Assembly: GCA_000497125.2 (NCBI GenBank)
Contig: CM035316.1
Coordinates: 1,068,001 to 1,132,000 of the forward strand
Direction: 5' to 3'
Origin: Spironucleus salmonicida
Lineage: Eukaryota; Fornicata; Diplomonadida; Hexamitidae
DNA: 64,000 bases
The first letter of the stretch is position 1, and each line of letters begins with the position of its first letter. The position numbers and the translations under genes were made by a program. Shown piece by piece: positions 41,959 to 52,935 of this stretch. Below the pieces are notes generated by a model. The model had not been told where the DNA came from, ran no database searches, and was given only the letters and a program-made list of their open reading frames with translations.

Positions 41959-42945
41959 ATGTTCATTCTTTTTGCTTAAGTTCCTATTGTCATGATGCAT
42001 GGCGCAGGATTAGATGCTTCCAGCCTTAATGATATGAAGATGTGGATAGAATAGAAGATTCAAGGTGTTGCAATTGTTAATTGTGAAGTAGGTAATGGTG
42101 TTTAAGACTCGCTGAACATGAGTCTCACTGCCTAGACAAAGTTGCTAACTGATTGTATAATGGGAAATCCAGTTTTAGCTAATGGCTTCATTGGAGTTGG
42201 ACACTCATAAGGTACTCTTCTTTTGCGTGGATATCTTTCCGCTGGAAAAGGTCCTAAAATGATTAGATACATCTCGATAGCAGGCCCTCAGGGAGGATTT
42301 TACTGTTTTGGTAATTCTGGTGACTCTATATGCGATACGAGTAGCCCTGTTGGTTTAATACAAGCTAGCTTTACAAAAATGACCTAATATACTGAAGCAG
42401 TTTAGAACAAAAACGGTATTGCTAACTTTTGGAAGGATCCTACTGACCTATCAACGTATCGTACAGGATGTTAGTTTATGCCAGATATTAACTAGCAAAG
42501 AGCAGCAAAGAACCCATTAGTTAAAGCTGCATTTGAGAGTTTAGACCTTGTTGTACTCTTTGGATCATTCTTAGATGGTGCTGTCAAACCATTCTAATCT
42601 TTATTTTTCGGATTCTATGCTGATGGATCTACTACTGATATAGTTGATATGACAGAGTAAGATTACTATAAATAAGATTGGTTTGGCCTTAAAACTATGA
42701 ATGAGGCTGGAAAAGTACTTCGGCTTGAATCTGGTCTTCCACATGTTGGATATCTTAGCAGTGAGGGTTGGGTCAAGAACCAACTTGTACCGATGCTTAT
42801 CGTAGGAGATTCTAATAGTACTTTATAAACTTCTGTTGGTTCTATTGCAGCTATTGTAGTTCTTGCAGTTGTAGTAGCAGCTTTATTCATAACACTTCTT
42901 GTTATTATTATTAAATATAAGAGAGCTGCTAGCATTAATAAGTGA
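41959..42945 (+). CDS. PPT1: Palmitoyl-protein thioesterase with C-terminal TM (328 aa)
   Basis: Removes fatty acyl groups from cysteines of lipidated proteins in the lysosome or endosome. MFILFAQ is a very short hydrophobic N-terminus and VPIVMMHGAG starts the alpha/beta-hydrolase fold with the HGxG oxyanion motif. The nucleophile elbow GVGHSQGT has Ser83 followed by Gln encoded by TAA. FWKDPTDLSTYR, FMPDINQQRAAK and WFGFYADG (conserved WFGFY with the catalytic Asp nearby) match PPT1, with GLPHVGYL providing the His. A C-terminal hydrophobic helix (SIAAIVVLAVVVAALFITLLVIIIK) and KRAASINK tail are not in animal PPT1 and would anchor it in the membrane. Many TAR codons; ends AAG-TGA. Confidence 0.88.
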
Positions 42946-43126
42946 TGACATTATTTATTTAAAATATTTTCTATCTATTATTTTTCATGTTTTTTTCTTA
43001 TTTGCAATATTATGAAAATATTCAGCTATTATAGTTTATTGCAAAAATGAATTTAATTGTACTTAAAGTAGCAAAATACAATATCTCACTAACCATTGAT
43101 ACAATTAAAATACATGTGTTAATTAA

Positions 43127-43363
43127 TCAAATCGTTGCAACTTTGCTTATATAAATGTTTTGATCAATAAGCTCTTCTTCGTCATCTTCTTTTAACGTTT
43201 GTGTAATATAATCTGTTAGTTTTAGTCTGTTTTATGCTTTGTACTACACATGAATACTTTATGTAAGGCGGGCGGTAGAAGATTTGCTAAGCATACTAGT
43301 TGATTAACTTGATCGAAGTATTGGTAGATTTAGCGCGTCAGATCTTGGAGACTAACCAAACAT
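43127..43363 (-). CDS. Unknown small protein (78 aa)
   Basis: MFGQSPRSDALNLPILRSS leads to a Ser/Thr-rich middle and an acidic helical stretch (TLKEDDEEELIDQNIYISK), ending ATT-TGA. Five TAR codons are read as Gln. Mixed charge and lack of AT-bias in amino acids favour coding. Not recognised. Confidence 0.4.
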
Positions 43364-44444
43364 ACAATCAGCTTATTCAGCCTGGTATATTTCAACAGAT
43401 TTCTTTGATGTTTATATTCCCATTTCAAGTAAAAAATGGTTCTCATAAATATGATATATTTTTGATAATACGATAAATAAATTTGCATTAACAATAGTAA
43501 TACAATCAATGTAGAACTATTAATAAAACAAAAAACTAATAACATAGTATAATCTACCTTAATACTAATATTTGAAATTACGTTATCTTTATAAAAATGA
43601 TAAATAATATATATAAGTTATTCTTTTACGTTTCAGTAAGTTACGCTTAATTATTAATAGGATACAGAATAAGCTTTCAATAAACTTAAATTAAAAATAA
43701 TATATACTATTTTTAATATATATTAACTGACAATAGTTACTTCATGAAACTACTGAAAGTTACTTTCTATAACTAATTCACATATAGACTTAATAATTAT
43801 TTTATAAATCGTATACGTAATTAGCTCAAATAATACATTATATTATATATATCTAAAGTTTCACTTGATTTATGAAGTGATATAGATTTATATTTAATTT
43901 ACTTAGAGCGTATCTCAAATTTGTATCAATTAATAGAATAAAATAATTTATAGTGACTTTATTTTATTAAACATTATCATGCCAATAAATTCACATCGAG
44001 TTTATCACAACTTTCACCTCTATATATCCACGTTAAAGCCTTTACACCTATTATAAAAGATGTTGATATGTCATTATAATCGGAAATTTAACATTCATAT
44101 ACAGATAAATATACAAGAAACACCGAATCATGTCTAAAATCGCAATACAATCTAACAGTAGTTTATAAACTTAAGCAATCTCACATTTATAGCAATTTAG
44201 TGTTCAAATTACTCACAAACACTATTTCCCTAACCATTTCAACCTTGATAATGAACTAGCAATTTTCAAAGTCACTAACGAAATACCACTAGAAATTGCC
44301 TAAATCAACCAAATATGCCAATATATCACATTTAAAAGTTCTATTCCGCTATTCAACACCATCTTCACACCAATACAAACAATGTAACTTAACTTTCGCA
44401 ACGATCTCAACCCCATCCACATTGTTAACCCCCACTCACTCGCT
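43364..44444. other. AT-rich region with uncertain frames
   Basis: Two plus-strand frames are open: ATG 43979 to TGA 44246 (89 codons) and ATG 44130 to TGA 44979. The second starts MSKIAIQSNSS with plausible segments (NLDNELAIFKVTNEIPL) but runs on as the antisense of the helicase gene. The strand is poor in G, so TGA is rare by chance. Neither is recognised or supported. Confidence 0.3.
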
Positions 44445-45650
44445 TCACCTTAAATCGGCCTTTTCGCCGCTCTTCCGCCCCGCCACGCATTTATCTACGC
44501 CCCTCTCAGCGCCGCGCACCCGCTCGCGCCACTCCTCGATCAACTCGCGCGAGACGACCTTTTTCGTCATCCGGACGCCGACGTTCTTCTCGATTTCCTG
44601 GAAAACGGCGATTTCGGCCTGGCTCACGAAAGTTACGCAGACACCGCTGCGGCCGGCCCGCCCGGCGCGGCCAACGCGGTGGACGTACTCCTGCGCCTTC
44701 GGGGGGACCTCGAAGTTGACGACGAGCTGGACGTCAGAAACGTCAATTCCGCGCCCCGCGACGTCGGTAGCGACGAGGATTTGCGTGGAGTCCGCAGAGA
44801 AGGCCTGGAGCGACGCGGAGCGGAGCTTCTGCTGCATCTGGCCGTGCAGCTCGCATACGCCGAAATTGAGCGCCTTGAGGACCTGGAAAACCTTCGACAC
44901 GTCCGAAATTTTGTTGCAGAAAATGATCGTTTTCGCGTTAAATTCGAGCAAAAGCGGAATCAGCGTGTAAAATTTTTCTGACAAAGGAGTGGAAATCAGA
45001 AATTGAATTAGATTCTAATTTGTCTTTTATTCGTCCTGCGACGTGTTTATGACGAGCGCATTTTGCGAGGTCTGGGCCTGCAGATTTTTCACTTTCTTGC
45101 TGTAGGTGGCCGTGAAAAGCAGATTCTGACGCGTTTTTGACAGCTTGCGGCTGATGGCCAAAATGTCGCTTTCGAAGTCCATATCCAGCAGTTTGTCGCA
45201 CTCGTCGAGCACCAGAAACCTGAAATTCTTGAAGTTTATTCCGCGCGAATTCGCGAAATGGTCCAGGACGCGGCCTGGCGTGCCAACGACGACGTGCGGC
45301 CGCAGGCCCAGCCGGACCTGCTGCACGGACATGTCGACGCCGCCGATCAGAACGGCCGTTTTCAGGCCGATTTCGGCCCCGAACCGCTCGAAAACCTCGC
45401 CGATTTGCACCGCCAGCTCGCGCGTCGGGGCGATAACGAGCGCGAAAAACGACGCTTTTGAGGCGATCAGCGCGTTCAAAATCGGCAGCGCGAACGCGAG
45501 CGTTTTGCCCTGGCCCGTTTTCGCCACCGCGAGCACCGAGTGCTGCTGCAGCACCTTCGGGATCGTCTGGTCCTGGATTTCGGTTGGCGAGGCTATATGG
45601 TTCGTTTTCAGAGCGTTTTGCAGCGATTCGTGCAGCAGCGAAAATGTCAT
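44445..45650 (-). CDS. DDX47: DEAD-box RNA helicase, DDX47/Rrp3-like (401 aa)
   Basis: ATP-dependent RNA helicase of ribosome biogenesis. Order of motifs: Q motif ASPTEIQDQTIP, motif I AKTGQGKT, Ia PTRELA, GG, Ib TPGR, motif II DECD in place of DEAD, motif III TAT in place of SAT. A linker containing TAA and TAG (Gln) follows, then FCNK, TDVAGRGID (V) and HRVGRAGRAG (VI). KLLDMDFESDI and FTATYSKKVKNLQAQ match the DDX47 signature regions, so I prefer this over UAP56, which shares DECD. Two apparent half-genes under the standard code join into one. Slightly shorter than animal DDX47. GC-rich codon use. A CCACTCC element is six bases before the ATG. Confidence 0.92.
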
Positions 45651-45656
45651 TTTTTA

Positions 45657-45663
45657 GGAGTGG
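45657..45663 (-). promoter_or_regulatory. CCACTCC element, helicase gene
   Basis: CCACTCC on the minus strand, six bases before the helicase ATG, after a pyrimidine run. Confidence 0.5.
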
Positions 45664-45722
45664 AAAAAGGAAAGAAAATATATATTATTATATGATTATA
45701 TACATAATTAAAATTTTGAGCG

Positions 45723-45959
45723 TCATTCTATGCTATTGTCTACTAGTAAGCCTGTGACGTCAGTTTCTGGTATTAAGGACTGCTGTTTGACGTGAATATT
45801 AGGAGTAGCTTTTTGGTGGAATTTTATGGCTACAGCTAGAAAAGAAAGAACTAGTGAGTAGATTCCTGCAGAAAGCGTCAATTTAGCTGTTAAATCAAAC
45901 TCACAGTTAACACCGTCGCTGCACTATAAAAAGCAGCCTGTGCACATTTGTAGACTCAT
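45723..45959 (-). CDS. Small single-TM Cys-containing protein (78 aa)
   Basis: MSLQMCTGCFLQCSDGVNCEF gives four Cys within 20 residues, with a CxxC. A hydrophobic segment follows (about residues 27-45, LTLSAGIYSLVLSFLAVAIKF) and a polar tail (VKQQSLIPETDVTGLLVDN) ends GAA-TGA. One TAG read as Gln. The design, short Cys-rich ectodomain, TM and tail, resembles a miniature Cys-rich membrane protein. Located 63 bases upstream of the helicase start on the same strand. Not recognised. Confidence 0.55.
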
Positions 45960-46154
45960 TTTCTGAGTTATTTAGTTAATAGATATATAGTAATTAAAGA
46001 TATAGAAATAATTTTTAAATTTATAAAATAGGTGTTAAATCATATAATAAGTAAAGTAAAATATTGGTTTTCAGTCAATATTACATTATAGAATTTAGAT
46101 ACAGGATAACGTAGAGGCCATGTTAGGTAAATTTGCTACACGTAGATCTAGGAT

Positions 46155-46268
46155 GTCCGCGGCTACCCCACGCTCAAGTTCTTCAACAACGGCCAGTACG
46201 TCGAAAACTACAAGGGCGCCAGAGAGGCCGAGGCGATCAAGGACTGGCTGCACGAGAGAGTTCAGTGA
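46155..46268 (+). pseudogene. 3' fragment of single-domain PDI gene
   Basis: Carries the last 38 codons of the PDI at 58649-58981 (RGYPTLKFFNNGQYV through ERVQ-TGA) with no change of sense. The active-site half is absent and unrelated AT-rich DNA precedes it. Confidence 0.85.
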
Positions 46269-46534
46269 AACTTTTCCAACACTGCCTCTGCTCACAGGAC
46301 GGCGCTGTCTTCCGTCTGCGACAACATTTAGCACACGCTACGCGCCTCCATCCGGAGCAGCTGGAAGTTGCTGGCCAGGATCTGGGCGTTATCCTCCAAA
46401 ATAGTCACGAAGAGGAGCATTTTTTCTATCTTGCGCTGCTGCTTCTATCCAAGGTGGATTGAGCTCCTGATGCACGACGTCAGCACGATCTGCGGGTTCG
46501 AAAAGTTGAAATCTTCTTCTGTAAAGCTACAAGT
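46155..46534 (+). repeat. 380 bp duplicated block (copy 1)
   Basis: Aligns without gaps to 58868-59247 at an offset of 12713 bases. It spans the 3' third of a PDI gene, a 24-base gap, and most of the convergent 101-residue gene. Confidence 0.9.
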
Positions 46535-46597
46535 CGACGGCGCTTACATGTACCGCGGAGGTTCTAGAAGTTCTGTAATTAGTTTTGACAGGGTCAT
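46292..46597 (-). CDS. Unknown helical protein (101 aa), intact copy
   Basis: MTLSKLITELLEPPRYM, then a short loop with Cys, then a long helical region (IVLTSCIRSSIHLGQKQQRKIEKMLLF and ILEDNAQILASNFQLLRME, shown as separate pieces) ends SAVL-TGA. Four TAR codons (Gln). Amphipathic throughout, no TM. Not recognised; probably a helical-bundle or coiled-coil adaptor. A second copy at 59005 shares the last ~80 residues with few changes, which supports that the frame is translated and conserved. Convergent with the PDI fragment, 23 bases between stops. Confidence 0.6.
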
Positions 46598-46877
46598 TCT
46601 ATAGATTGAAAAGTTTGCTGTAGTATATGTAGTATATACCAATATAAACCATAGTAAATGAAACCCCTTTGAATATCGACTATTCAATGTTTCCTAATTC
46701 CATATGAACCTTATTTTTAATCAACTAGCACCCTTAAAGTTTATTTCCATGAGGCTACAAATACCCTGACAATACATATCCTAGTTGCGAAATCTAATAA
46801 ATATCTTACTTAAATACGTTAATTTTAATAAAATATCCATTTCAGAATGTCCAAAACCATATTACCCCGGAAAAATA

Positions 46878-48329
46878 TCACTTCAAGAACCCGTTAATCA
46901 GCCCGTAGACCGTGAAGGCGAAACCGACGGCAAAGATGGAGATGATACTGAAAATGACCCAATTCTGGTCCAAGAACCCACTGAAAGGCGTTTTAGGCGC
47001 CGCGAACTCCTCCCGGCACCGCTTTCTGGCTCTCAGCAGCAGCACAGCTGGTGACAGCAACACCACAAATGCGAAGAGACCGGAAACGTCGATAATGCTC
47101 CCCAAGCATCGGAAAAAACCTGCCAAAATTCCAGCCGGGATCACACTTGCGAGCTTGAACGCAACGTCGAATACCCTGCTGTTCTCCGTTTTCGGCGATA
47201 TCTGCTTCAGATTCGCTGACATCGAGAGCGCCACGATGGGCATCGAGCCTATAACGTAGATTGGCGGGAGAATGCGGACCAGGTAGGAGAGGAACTTGAA
47301 AAATACGGGCTGGTGCTGAGCACCCCAGCTTTTCCCATCCCACTGCAACAGATTCAGCGTGATCAGCTGCGCACCGTCAGTACCAAAATACATTGCCGAT
47401 GGGTAGGCTACTATTGCCATTAGGACGTAAATAACGCCGAAGGCGAGTGTCATGGCCCGATTAAGGTATTTCTAGTGTTGCTGTACCACAGGTCGCATCG
47501 TGGTGGGAATGGCACTGTGGAGGATAATAGCGTATATGGAGCTAGAAAATACACTTGAAAATGTCGAAATCTCAAACTTAAATACGGGAATGTTATTTTT
47601 GATGAAAGGGGCCGCGCTGGTCGTGTTACCATTGACGTCAAAAGGTGAGAGAAACATAGCAACAAAGGGGATTATTGCTATTATCAGGACTGCAGTGATC
47701 CGGATTGCCGTTAAAATTGTTTATAAAACGTTCTGTTTCGAAATATCAAAAAATATCATAATCGATGTGTAGACAATAGCAACAAATGTCCAGACAAAGT
47801 AAGCAATGTTGCACCTACTCGAGTAAACCTAGCAAGGATCACCGCACTCCCAGCTGGCCCCAAACGGGACGATTGAGGCTATAGATTAAGCTACAATAGC
47901 AGTATAACTCCACATAGCTCCAAACGTGAGGCAACAGACGGCTATCAAATAGATGATCTTTCCAGCCGTCCCGTAGTAAATTTAGCACATTTCAGAAAAC
48001 TCATAGGTAGCGTCATTCGGTAGTGAGAAGTCTGGAGATGTGATCTCATCAATAGGCTGTTCTTCAAGGGTTGTCTAGATTTCAATTTTCTAGTTTTCGG
48101 CTTCTTATAAATTTTAGACTTAGATGCATCTTTAAAGAGCAAATGTACGAGATACAATATCTATTGAGTATCTACCTAGGAGATATCCTAAAAATGTTAT
48201 TATAGTGATTAAAATCAAAGATACTACTATTGATGCTCTCGCTACAGTTTATGGGAGGTTAAGAATACCAACACCTATTGTGAAATTGATTAAAACAGCA
48301 GATGCCGTGAATGCCTTATAATTAGGCAT
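46878..48329 (-). CDS. AAAP-family amino-acid transporter (483 aa)
   Basis: Imports or exports neutral or cationic amino acids across the plasma or lysosomal membrane (SLC36/38-type). MPNYKAFTASAVLINFTIGVG, followed by ILNLPQ, is the classical helix-1 'GxGIL-LP' substrate motif. A Gln/Glu-rich soluble loop (residues about 60-105) precedes TM3 and onward; LHSAIPTTMRPV is the central helix-6 region; 10-11 hydrophobic helices in total; ends GFLK-TGA. About 15 TAR codons. The large cytosolic loop after TM2 is unusual. A full-length relative of the remnant at 35499-36746, the two belonging to the same broad family. Confidence 0.85.
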
Positions 48330-48562
48330 TTTGGTTTAATATAATTTACTATATATAAGTATACTCAATTGGTTAGTATTACATAATAGCTCCCTAAGCT
48401 AATGGTATAAAAAGTATATAAGCAATAATTTATAGTATATGTGGTTTAATTTGTAAAAATAATACTTCTTTGATTATTTATAATGTAATATTAATTGTGG
48501 TTTACAAAGTATAGTTAATGTAAATTATAGGTTATTATGGATGATATAAAAATAAAATTGGT

Positions 48563-49417
48563 TCATTATCTCCTATATACATTCAAATCCCCACCATCTC
48601 TTTTACCACCTAAACATACAGGCTTTTCTCCATCTCTTTTTTACTTAAAACCGTGAGCAATACTTAAATCAGTATCTAAATTTCTAGTAACTTTAACAGT
48701 TAAGTCAAAATTAGGAAGTTATGTACCATAACCAGTACTAAGAACATTTTTAGCTCTATCCCCCTTATCTATAATTACACCAGCTGCCGACATTTCTTAT
48801 TTGTCTAAGGGAATCTCTTCACTGAATGTTTTAATAAGATGTCTTTTAATTGTTTCAGGAACTATTTCACCACGATTTTTAATTACATATCCTTTGTCAA
48901 GATAGACCCCTGAAAGTTATTCTGATGCAGTATCGCCTGCTAGCTTTTTTGTACTAATACCACAAACTTTGGTGAGATCCGCATCATAATTACGTTTGAC
49001 AGACTCTCCAATATCAGCATACTCAGAATGAAGAGTATGCAATAAAGGGTGCTTGTGACAAGGGTCTGGTGCTGGATTCTTAAATAAAAGAGCAACCTCA
49101 CAAGGACGATATGGTGGCATATCGGGTGCACATTCAGGATGCTGAGTCAAATCATAGTATTCTGAATTTGGATTATCTGAAGTAGGATCGCGCTTATTCG
49201 CAATTTCTTTATACGTAAATTCACGCTCTGGGATCCATGGTGTATCTCTTTCTGGTTTAAGTCCATGACGGAACTATGGATCTTCTGGGTTGTGAGGTAG
49301 TGAGAATTTTGGCTTGGGGTTATTATAACTTGGATTGTTGGACCAGTCTTCAGCATCCTTAACTTTCTGCGAAGAACGGAACTTTAATGCTACAGCACGA
49401 CGTTCTGCAGCGTTCAT
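48563..49417 (-). CDS. Unknown hydrophilic protein (284 aa)
   Basis: Starts MNAAERRAVALKFRSSQK and ends RRQ-TGA, with six TAR codons. Pro-, Asp-, Asn- and Lys-rich, with segments such as FSLPHNPEDPQFRHGLKPE, CAPDMPPYRPCEVALLF and a charged C-terminal half (KLAGDTASE, FSEEIPLDKQEMSAA). No TM or signal peptide. The extended, Pro-rich, poorly globular composition recalls microtubule-associated or axonemal inner proteins, but there is no motif to prove it. Divergently placed from the 53-residue gene. Confidence 0.7.
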
Positions 49418-49538
49418 AATTTGCGGAAATGTATATAACTATATTAAATATATATTTATTAATAATATTAATAAATTAATATATAATTTATATGTTTTAT
49501 GTATAAAATCTAGTTTTAGGCGCACTCCATTATTAATA

Positions 49539-49700
49539 ATGCCTATCAAATTTGAAGATGTAGTTCATGTTGACCCTTTGAGCAGAACCCAGAGAAAGCA
49601 AATTACAGCAAAAACTGCTTGCTAAGAAGTTGAGAAAAAAGTACAGTAAACTAAACCTCATTTTTATGAAGACGAGAACGCATTCAAGAGAAAGGTCTGA
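49539..49700 (+). CDS. Unknown 53-residue protein
   Basis: MPIKFEDVVHVDPLSRTQRK leads to a Lys/Gln/Thr-rich middle with TAR-encoded Gln and ends KRKV-TGA. A GCACTCC element sits 10 bases before the ATG, supporting the start. Soluble and basic; not recognised. Confidence 0.55.
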
Positions 49701-49857
49701 TTTTATTATTTTTTTGTATCAAAAACCACGATATTGGTGTTAAAATGAACATCTATTATCAATATTTTACTAACTCACCTTAATTCCTATCCATAAATAA
49801 TTTCAATAATTAATTATAATTATTATATAATTTTATTAGTTTGTTCCACTTCAGATT

Positions 49858-50220
49858 ATGGAGGATTCATATCAAAAAGAACTGGACAGCTTGTCAATAG
49901 AAATGAAATAGTAGCTTATTAAACTAGAGGAACTAACATCTGAATATCTTAACCTTAAATCTTCCTCATTTAGATAATTCTTAAAGAACGAGATTGTTCG
50001 TTTATCTGAAAAGCACTTAATGTCAGCAAAGTATGCCGTCACAATCGAAAGATCTGCTGCTAATTTCTATGAGTTTTCGCATAAAAGGTCTAATCCAGTC
50101 ATCGATACTGCATATCAGAGGTTGCAGCAAAGCCACTTATTAAAAGCAATAGATGCTGAAAATTATAGAAGCAAAATCTAAATAGTAGTAGAGGGCAAAA
50201 TATTTGAAGCATGGGTGTGA
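49858..50220 (+). CDS. Coiled-coil protein (120 aa)
   Basis: MEDSYQKELDSLSIEMKQQL and the following Leu/Ile heptad pattern (KLEELTSEYLNLKSS) indicate a coiled coil over residues 1-60. The second half is helical with SHKRSNPVIDTAYQRL. Five TAR codons; ends WV-TGA. A TTCCACTTC variant of the start-proximal element precedes the ATG. Not recognised. Confidence 0.6.
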
Positions 50221-50557
50221 TGGTATCTTATTATAATATATAATACAAAGGACTTGAAAAATTCTACAATCATAAATTAAAACATAAATTTAATGTGCAA
50301 ATAATAATATTAATTACTAGTAATGCGTTAATTATCAACTACTAACATTGTCTTTTATTCATAATAGTTATAAAAGATGATAAATTAGGCGTTATTTGTT
50401 GAACAGGTAAAATGAATAATAACTTTTCAATATAAAATATTATATTTCTAAAAGAACTATACTAAGAATCAGATGATAAATATCGTTTTACAGCATTATA
50501 TAAACTTTGCAAGCAAAATTCTGATTTTTGCTAAGCGAAATACAATTTTAAACCCCA
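50221..50557. other. AT-rich intergenic region, no gene seen
   Basis: Low-complexity AT DNA between converging genes. Confidence 0.5.
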
Positions 50558-51160
50558 TCACTCATTTTTCTTAATATCAGTTCTCTCTTCTAATTAAACC
50601 TTATTAATGAAGCAATCTTTCAGGTCAACTTTAACACCCTAATTTTACATTTCGCGCTCTTATTTGAAGTATTCTTCATGCCTTCTTTAGCGATCTTCAA
50701 AAGTTTCTACATGCACGTCTTGCTTTTTAGTTCCAAAATATCTTGCATAGAAGTAGAAACATGGACCAAAAATTAAAGCTACAGTGCAGCCAATTCCTGC
50801 ACTTAACTAGACTTGATTATATTCAATAGACTTATCAGCAAATCGCTCAAAAAAGTTTTTGGGGCTAGCTAAATATATTTAAAGTGATCCCTCAAAAATT
50901 TTATCATTGAAGCTGAGTTCTGTTATATTTTTATGAACATATAAAAGAACTTTTGGAAATACTGAGATATTTTATCTGGCACAGAAAAGGTCATAGAAAG
51001 CGCAATTTATAGAGAGAAACGGGAGGGGAGATTTCTAATAAAATTGTTTTAAAATATGCTCTGAAAGATTTTCATTATGGTAAATTACTAATTTTGATGG
51101 ATATGCAGAAAAATCTTTTGGGTTAAATTCGATTAGCTATGATAACATTAATGTTAACAT
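50558..51160 (-). CDS. ER thioredoxin-fold membrane protein without CxxC (200 aa)
   Basis: MLTLMLSQ is a short hydrophobic N-terminus with TAG-encoded Gln8. Then a thioredoxin-like domain (PSKLVIYHNENLSEHIL; FLSINCAFYDLFCARQNI; cis-Pro in VFPKVLLYV) lacks the redox CxxC: the usual WCGHC position has no such motif. A single TM (about residues 119-140, AGIGCTVALIFGPCFYFYARYF) is followed by a ~60-residue charged cytosolic tail (FEDRQRRHEEYFKQERE). This is the architecture of PDI-related type I membrane proteins (TMX-like) that act as chaperones rather than oxidoreductases. Ends GAG-TGA; a CTACTCC element is 5 bases before the ATG. Confidence 0.6.
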
Positions 51161-51218
51161 TTTTAGGAGTAGAAATAATAATTAGTTTTATATAATTTTA
51201 TGTGCATCGTTTTAAAAA

Positions 51219-52361
51219 ATGCAAAATTCGATTTATATGGAGAACTTACCTTTAAATCATTAAATGGAAATTTAAAGAACGCTAACAATGCATGAAAGTA
51301 ATTTTAATACTCTTGTAAATTAACATGATAATCTTATTAAATTTAATAAAACGCAAAAAACATTTGATACAAATTTTGGAAAATAAAATTTTGTGCCAGG
51401 GCTATAATACACTGAATTTAAACCACAGAATGATATTTCTGATCACATAAAAATAAATTTGCCTTTTAATCCTCCACAATTGTAGCAATAATAGTTTAAT
51501 CCAGAAAAGTTAACTTAACAAATTATCGCACAGACATAATCTAAATAACAAATGAACCAATCAGATATAATTAATAACTATGTGATGAATCCAAATTTGG
51601 ATTAAAAAGTTGAACAGGTTATAACAAACTTTGAAGTAAAGTAAAATTAGATCAATGTCTAAGAATAATAGCTTATTTAATAAATTATGAAACAGTAACA
51701 TCCGGGATCATTACCATAGTTTTAGAGCCGAAAAGATATACTTACAATTGAACGATAGTATCCAAATAGTGACTCATAAAGACAAGATACTGTTCACTAT
51801 AACGATTTGATAGTTAATAAGTAACATTCAAATAATTTTAATGAGATTAATGTGAAAAGGAACATGAGGCCATAAAAATCAACAGATATTCATCTTTCAT
51901 AGCCTTAGCAGAAAAATGATGAATATGAGCATCTTTTATTAATTGAATAATAAAAAACCTAAATTGATCAACATATTTTATAAATTAATTAATTATCTGA
52001 AAAATTTTTAATGGTGACATAAGATAACAAGACGCTTTAAAAATAGCTTAAACAGATATTAAAATAATACTAAATTATTGAATCTACTGTAAAATAATCT
52101 ACTTAGGAAAAGATAAATCTAAATTTATAGATAGAGTCAAAAGAGCAAGCTATAAAATAACTTTAATTTGAGAATTAGGAGTTGACTAAAAAAATAAACA
52201 ATACACCATTACCAATATATAAAGTTAATGTAGATAAAGCCTTAGAACATTTATCATTTGATGATGATAAAGAAAATTTAGGAAGAGTGTTAGATAGCTT
52301 GTAGTAGGATAAAAGAAAACTCCTTGATAGTATTAGGTAAAGAGTAAAAATAGGTGATTGA
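51219..52361 (+). CDS. Gln-rich coiled-coil protein (380 aa)
   Basis: A 381-codon frame with more than 40 TAA/TAG codons read as Gln and no TGA before the end. Starts MQNSIYMENLPLNHQ. Residues 1-210 are Asn/Gln-rich and probably disordered (NPPQLQQQQFNPEKLTQQ). Residues about 215-320 form a long coiled coil (LLIEQQKTQIDQHILQINQL; LKQILKQYQIIESTVKQ). The C-terminus (KVNVDKALEHLSFDDDKEN; DSLQQDKRKLLDSIRQR) looks like a structured cap. No TM. Possibly a cytoskeletal scaffold; family not recognised. It illustrates how AT-rich genes use TAR heavily while GC-rich genes use CAG. Confidence 0.75.
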
Positions 52362-52666
52362 ATTTTATATTTTATATATTATCTGTTATTGTAGGAAATA
52401 GTAAATTTAATTTGTTACAAATTTAAACATTAGATAATTGTATGCTTTATATTCATTTAACTCAATAAACTGTTAAAAGATAGCCAATTTTAAATTAGTG
52501 TTAATTGGTAGGATTATGGATAAACCTTTAAATTAAAACTTTAAATTACTATTTTATTATTAGAAGTATGTAATATTTAGTATATTCATGATATTGAATT
52601 TTTAATAATCTAATTAAAATATATTTATTTATAATTTTGGATTATTGCTATTGTACTTTTCCTAAA
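52362..52666. other. AT-rich intergenic region, no gene seen
   Basis: Nothing recognised in about 300 AT-rich bases. Confidence 0.5.
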
Positions 52667-52918
52667 ATGAAAAACCAAAAATCTACGATTTCACTGAGAT
52701 ATGTTAGTAACCTTAGAGCTTAACATATTTAGGGTCATACCAATAAAGATGAAATAACTGAAATATATCATGATTTATAGTTTGTACGAAAATAATCACC
52801 CAAAAGAGAGTTATCTTTTATAAAAAGGGTTCCATCGATATTACAAAAGTCAAAAATGAATGAAGATGAACTATAGTTAATAACTAGAATGGAATTTCCA
52901 CCCAGTCTATTTGACTGA
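52667..52918 (+). CDS. Unknown basic 83-residue protein
   Basis: MKNQKSTISLRYVSNLRAQ, a Lys/Arg-rich middle (RELSFIKRVPSILQKSK) and an end FPPSLFD-TGA. Five TAR codons. Soluble, basic; not recognised. Confidence 0.5.
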
Positions 52919-52935
52919 TAATACTTATCCGCTAA

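Noticed and set aside
33059-42945. Ciliate origin
   Set aside because: The code alone would allow it, but long genes without small introns, the Cys-rich CxxC TM proteins, the single-domain PDI and the AGTRAAY-like stops fit a diplomonad better. Not fully excluded.
44130-44981. 284-codon plus-strand frame over the 3' half of the helicase
   Set aside because: More than half is antisense to the helicase; the unique 5' part is G-poor, so lack of TGA is weak evidence.
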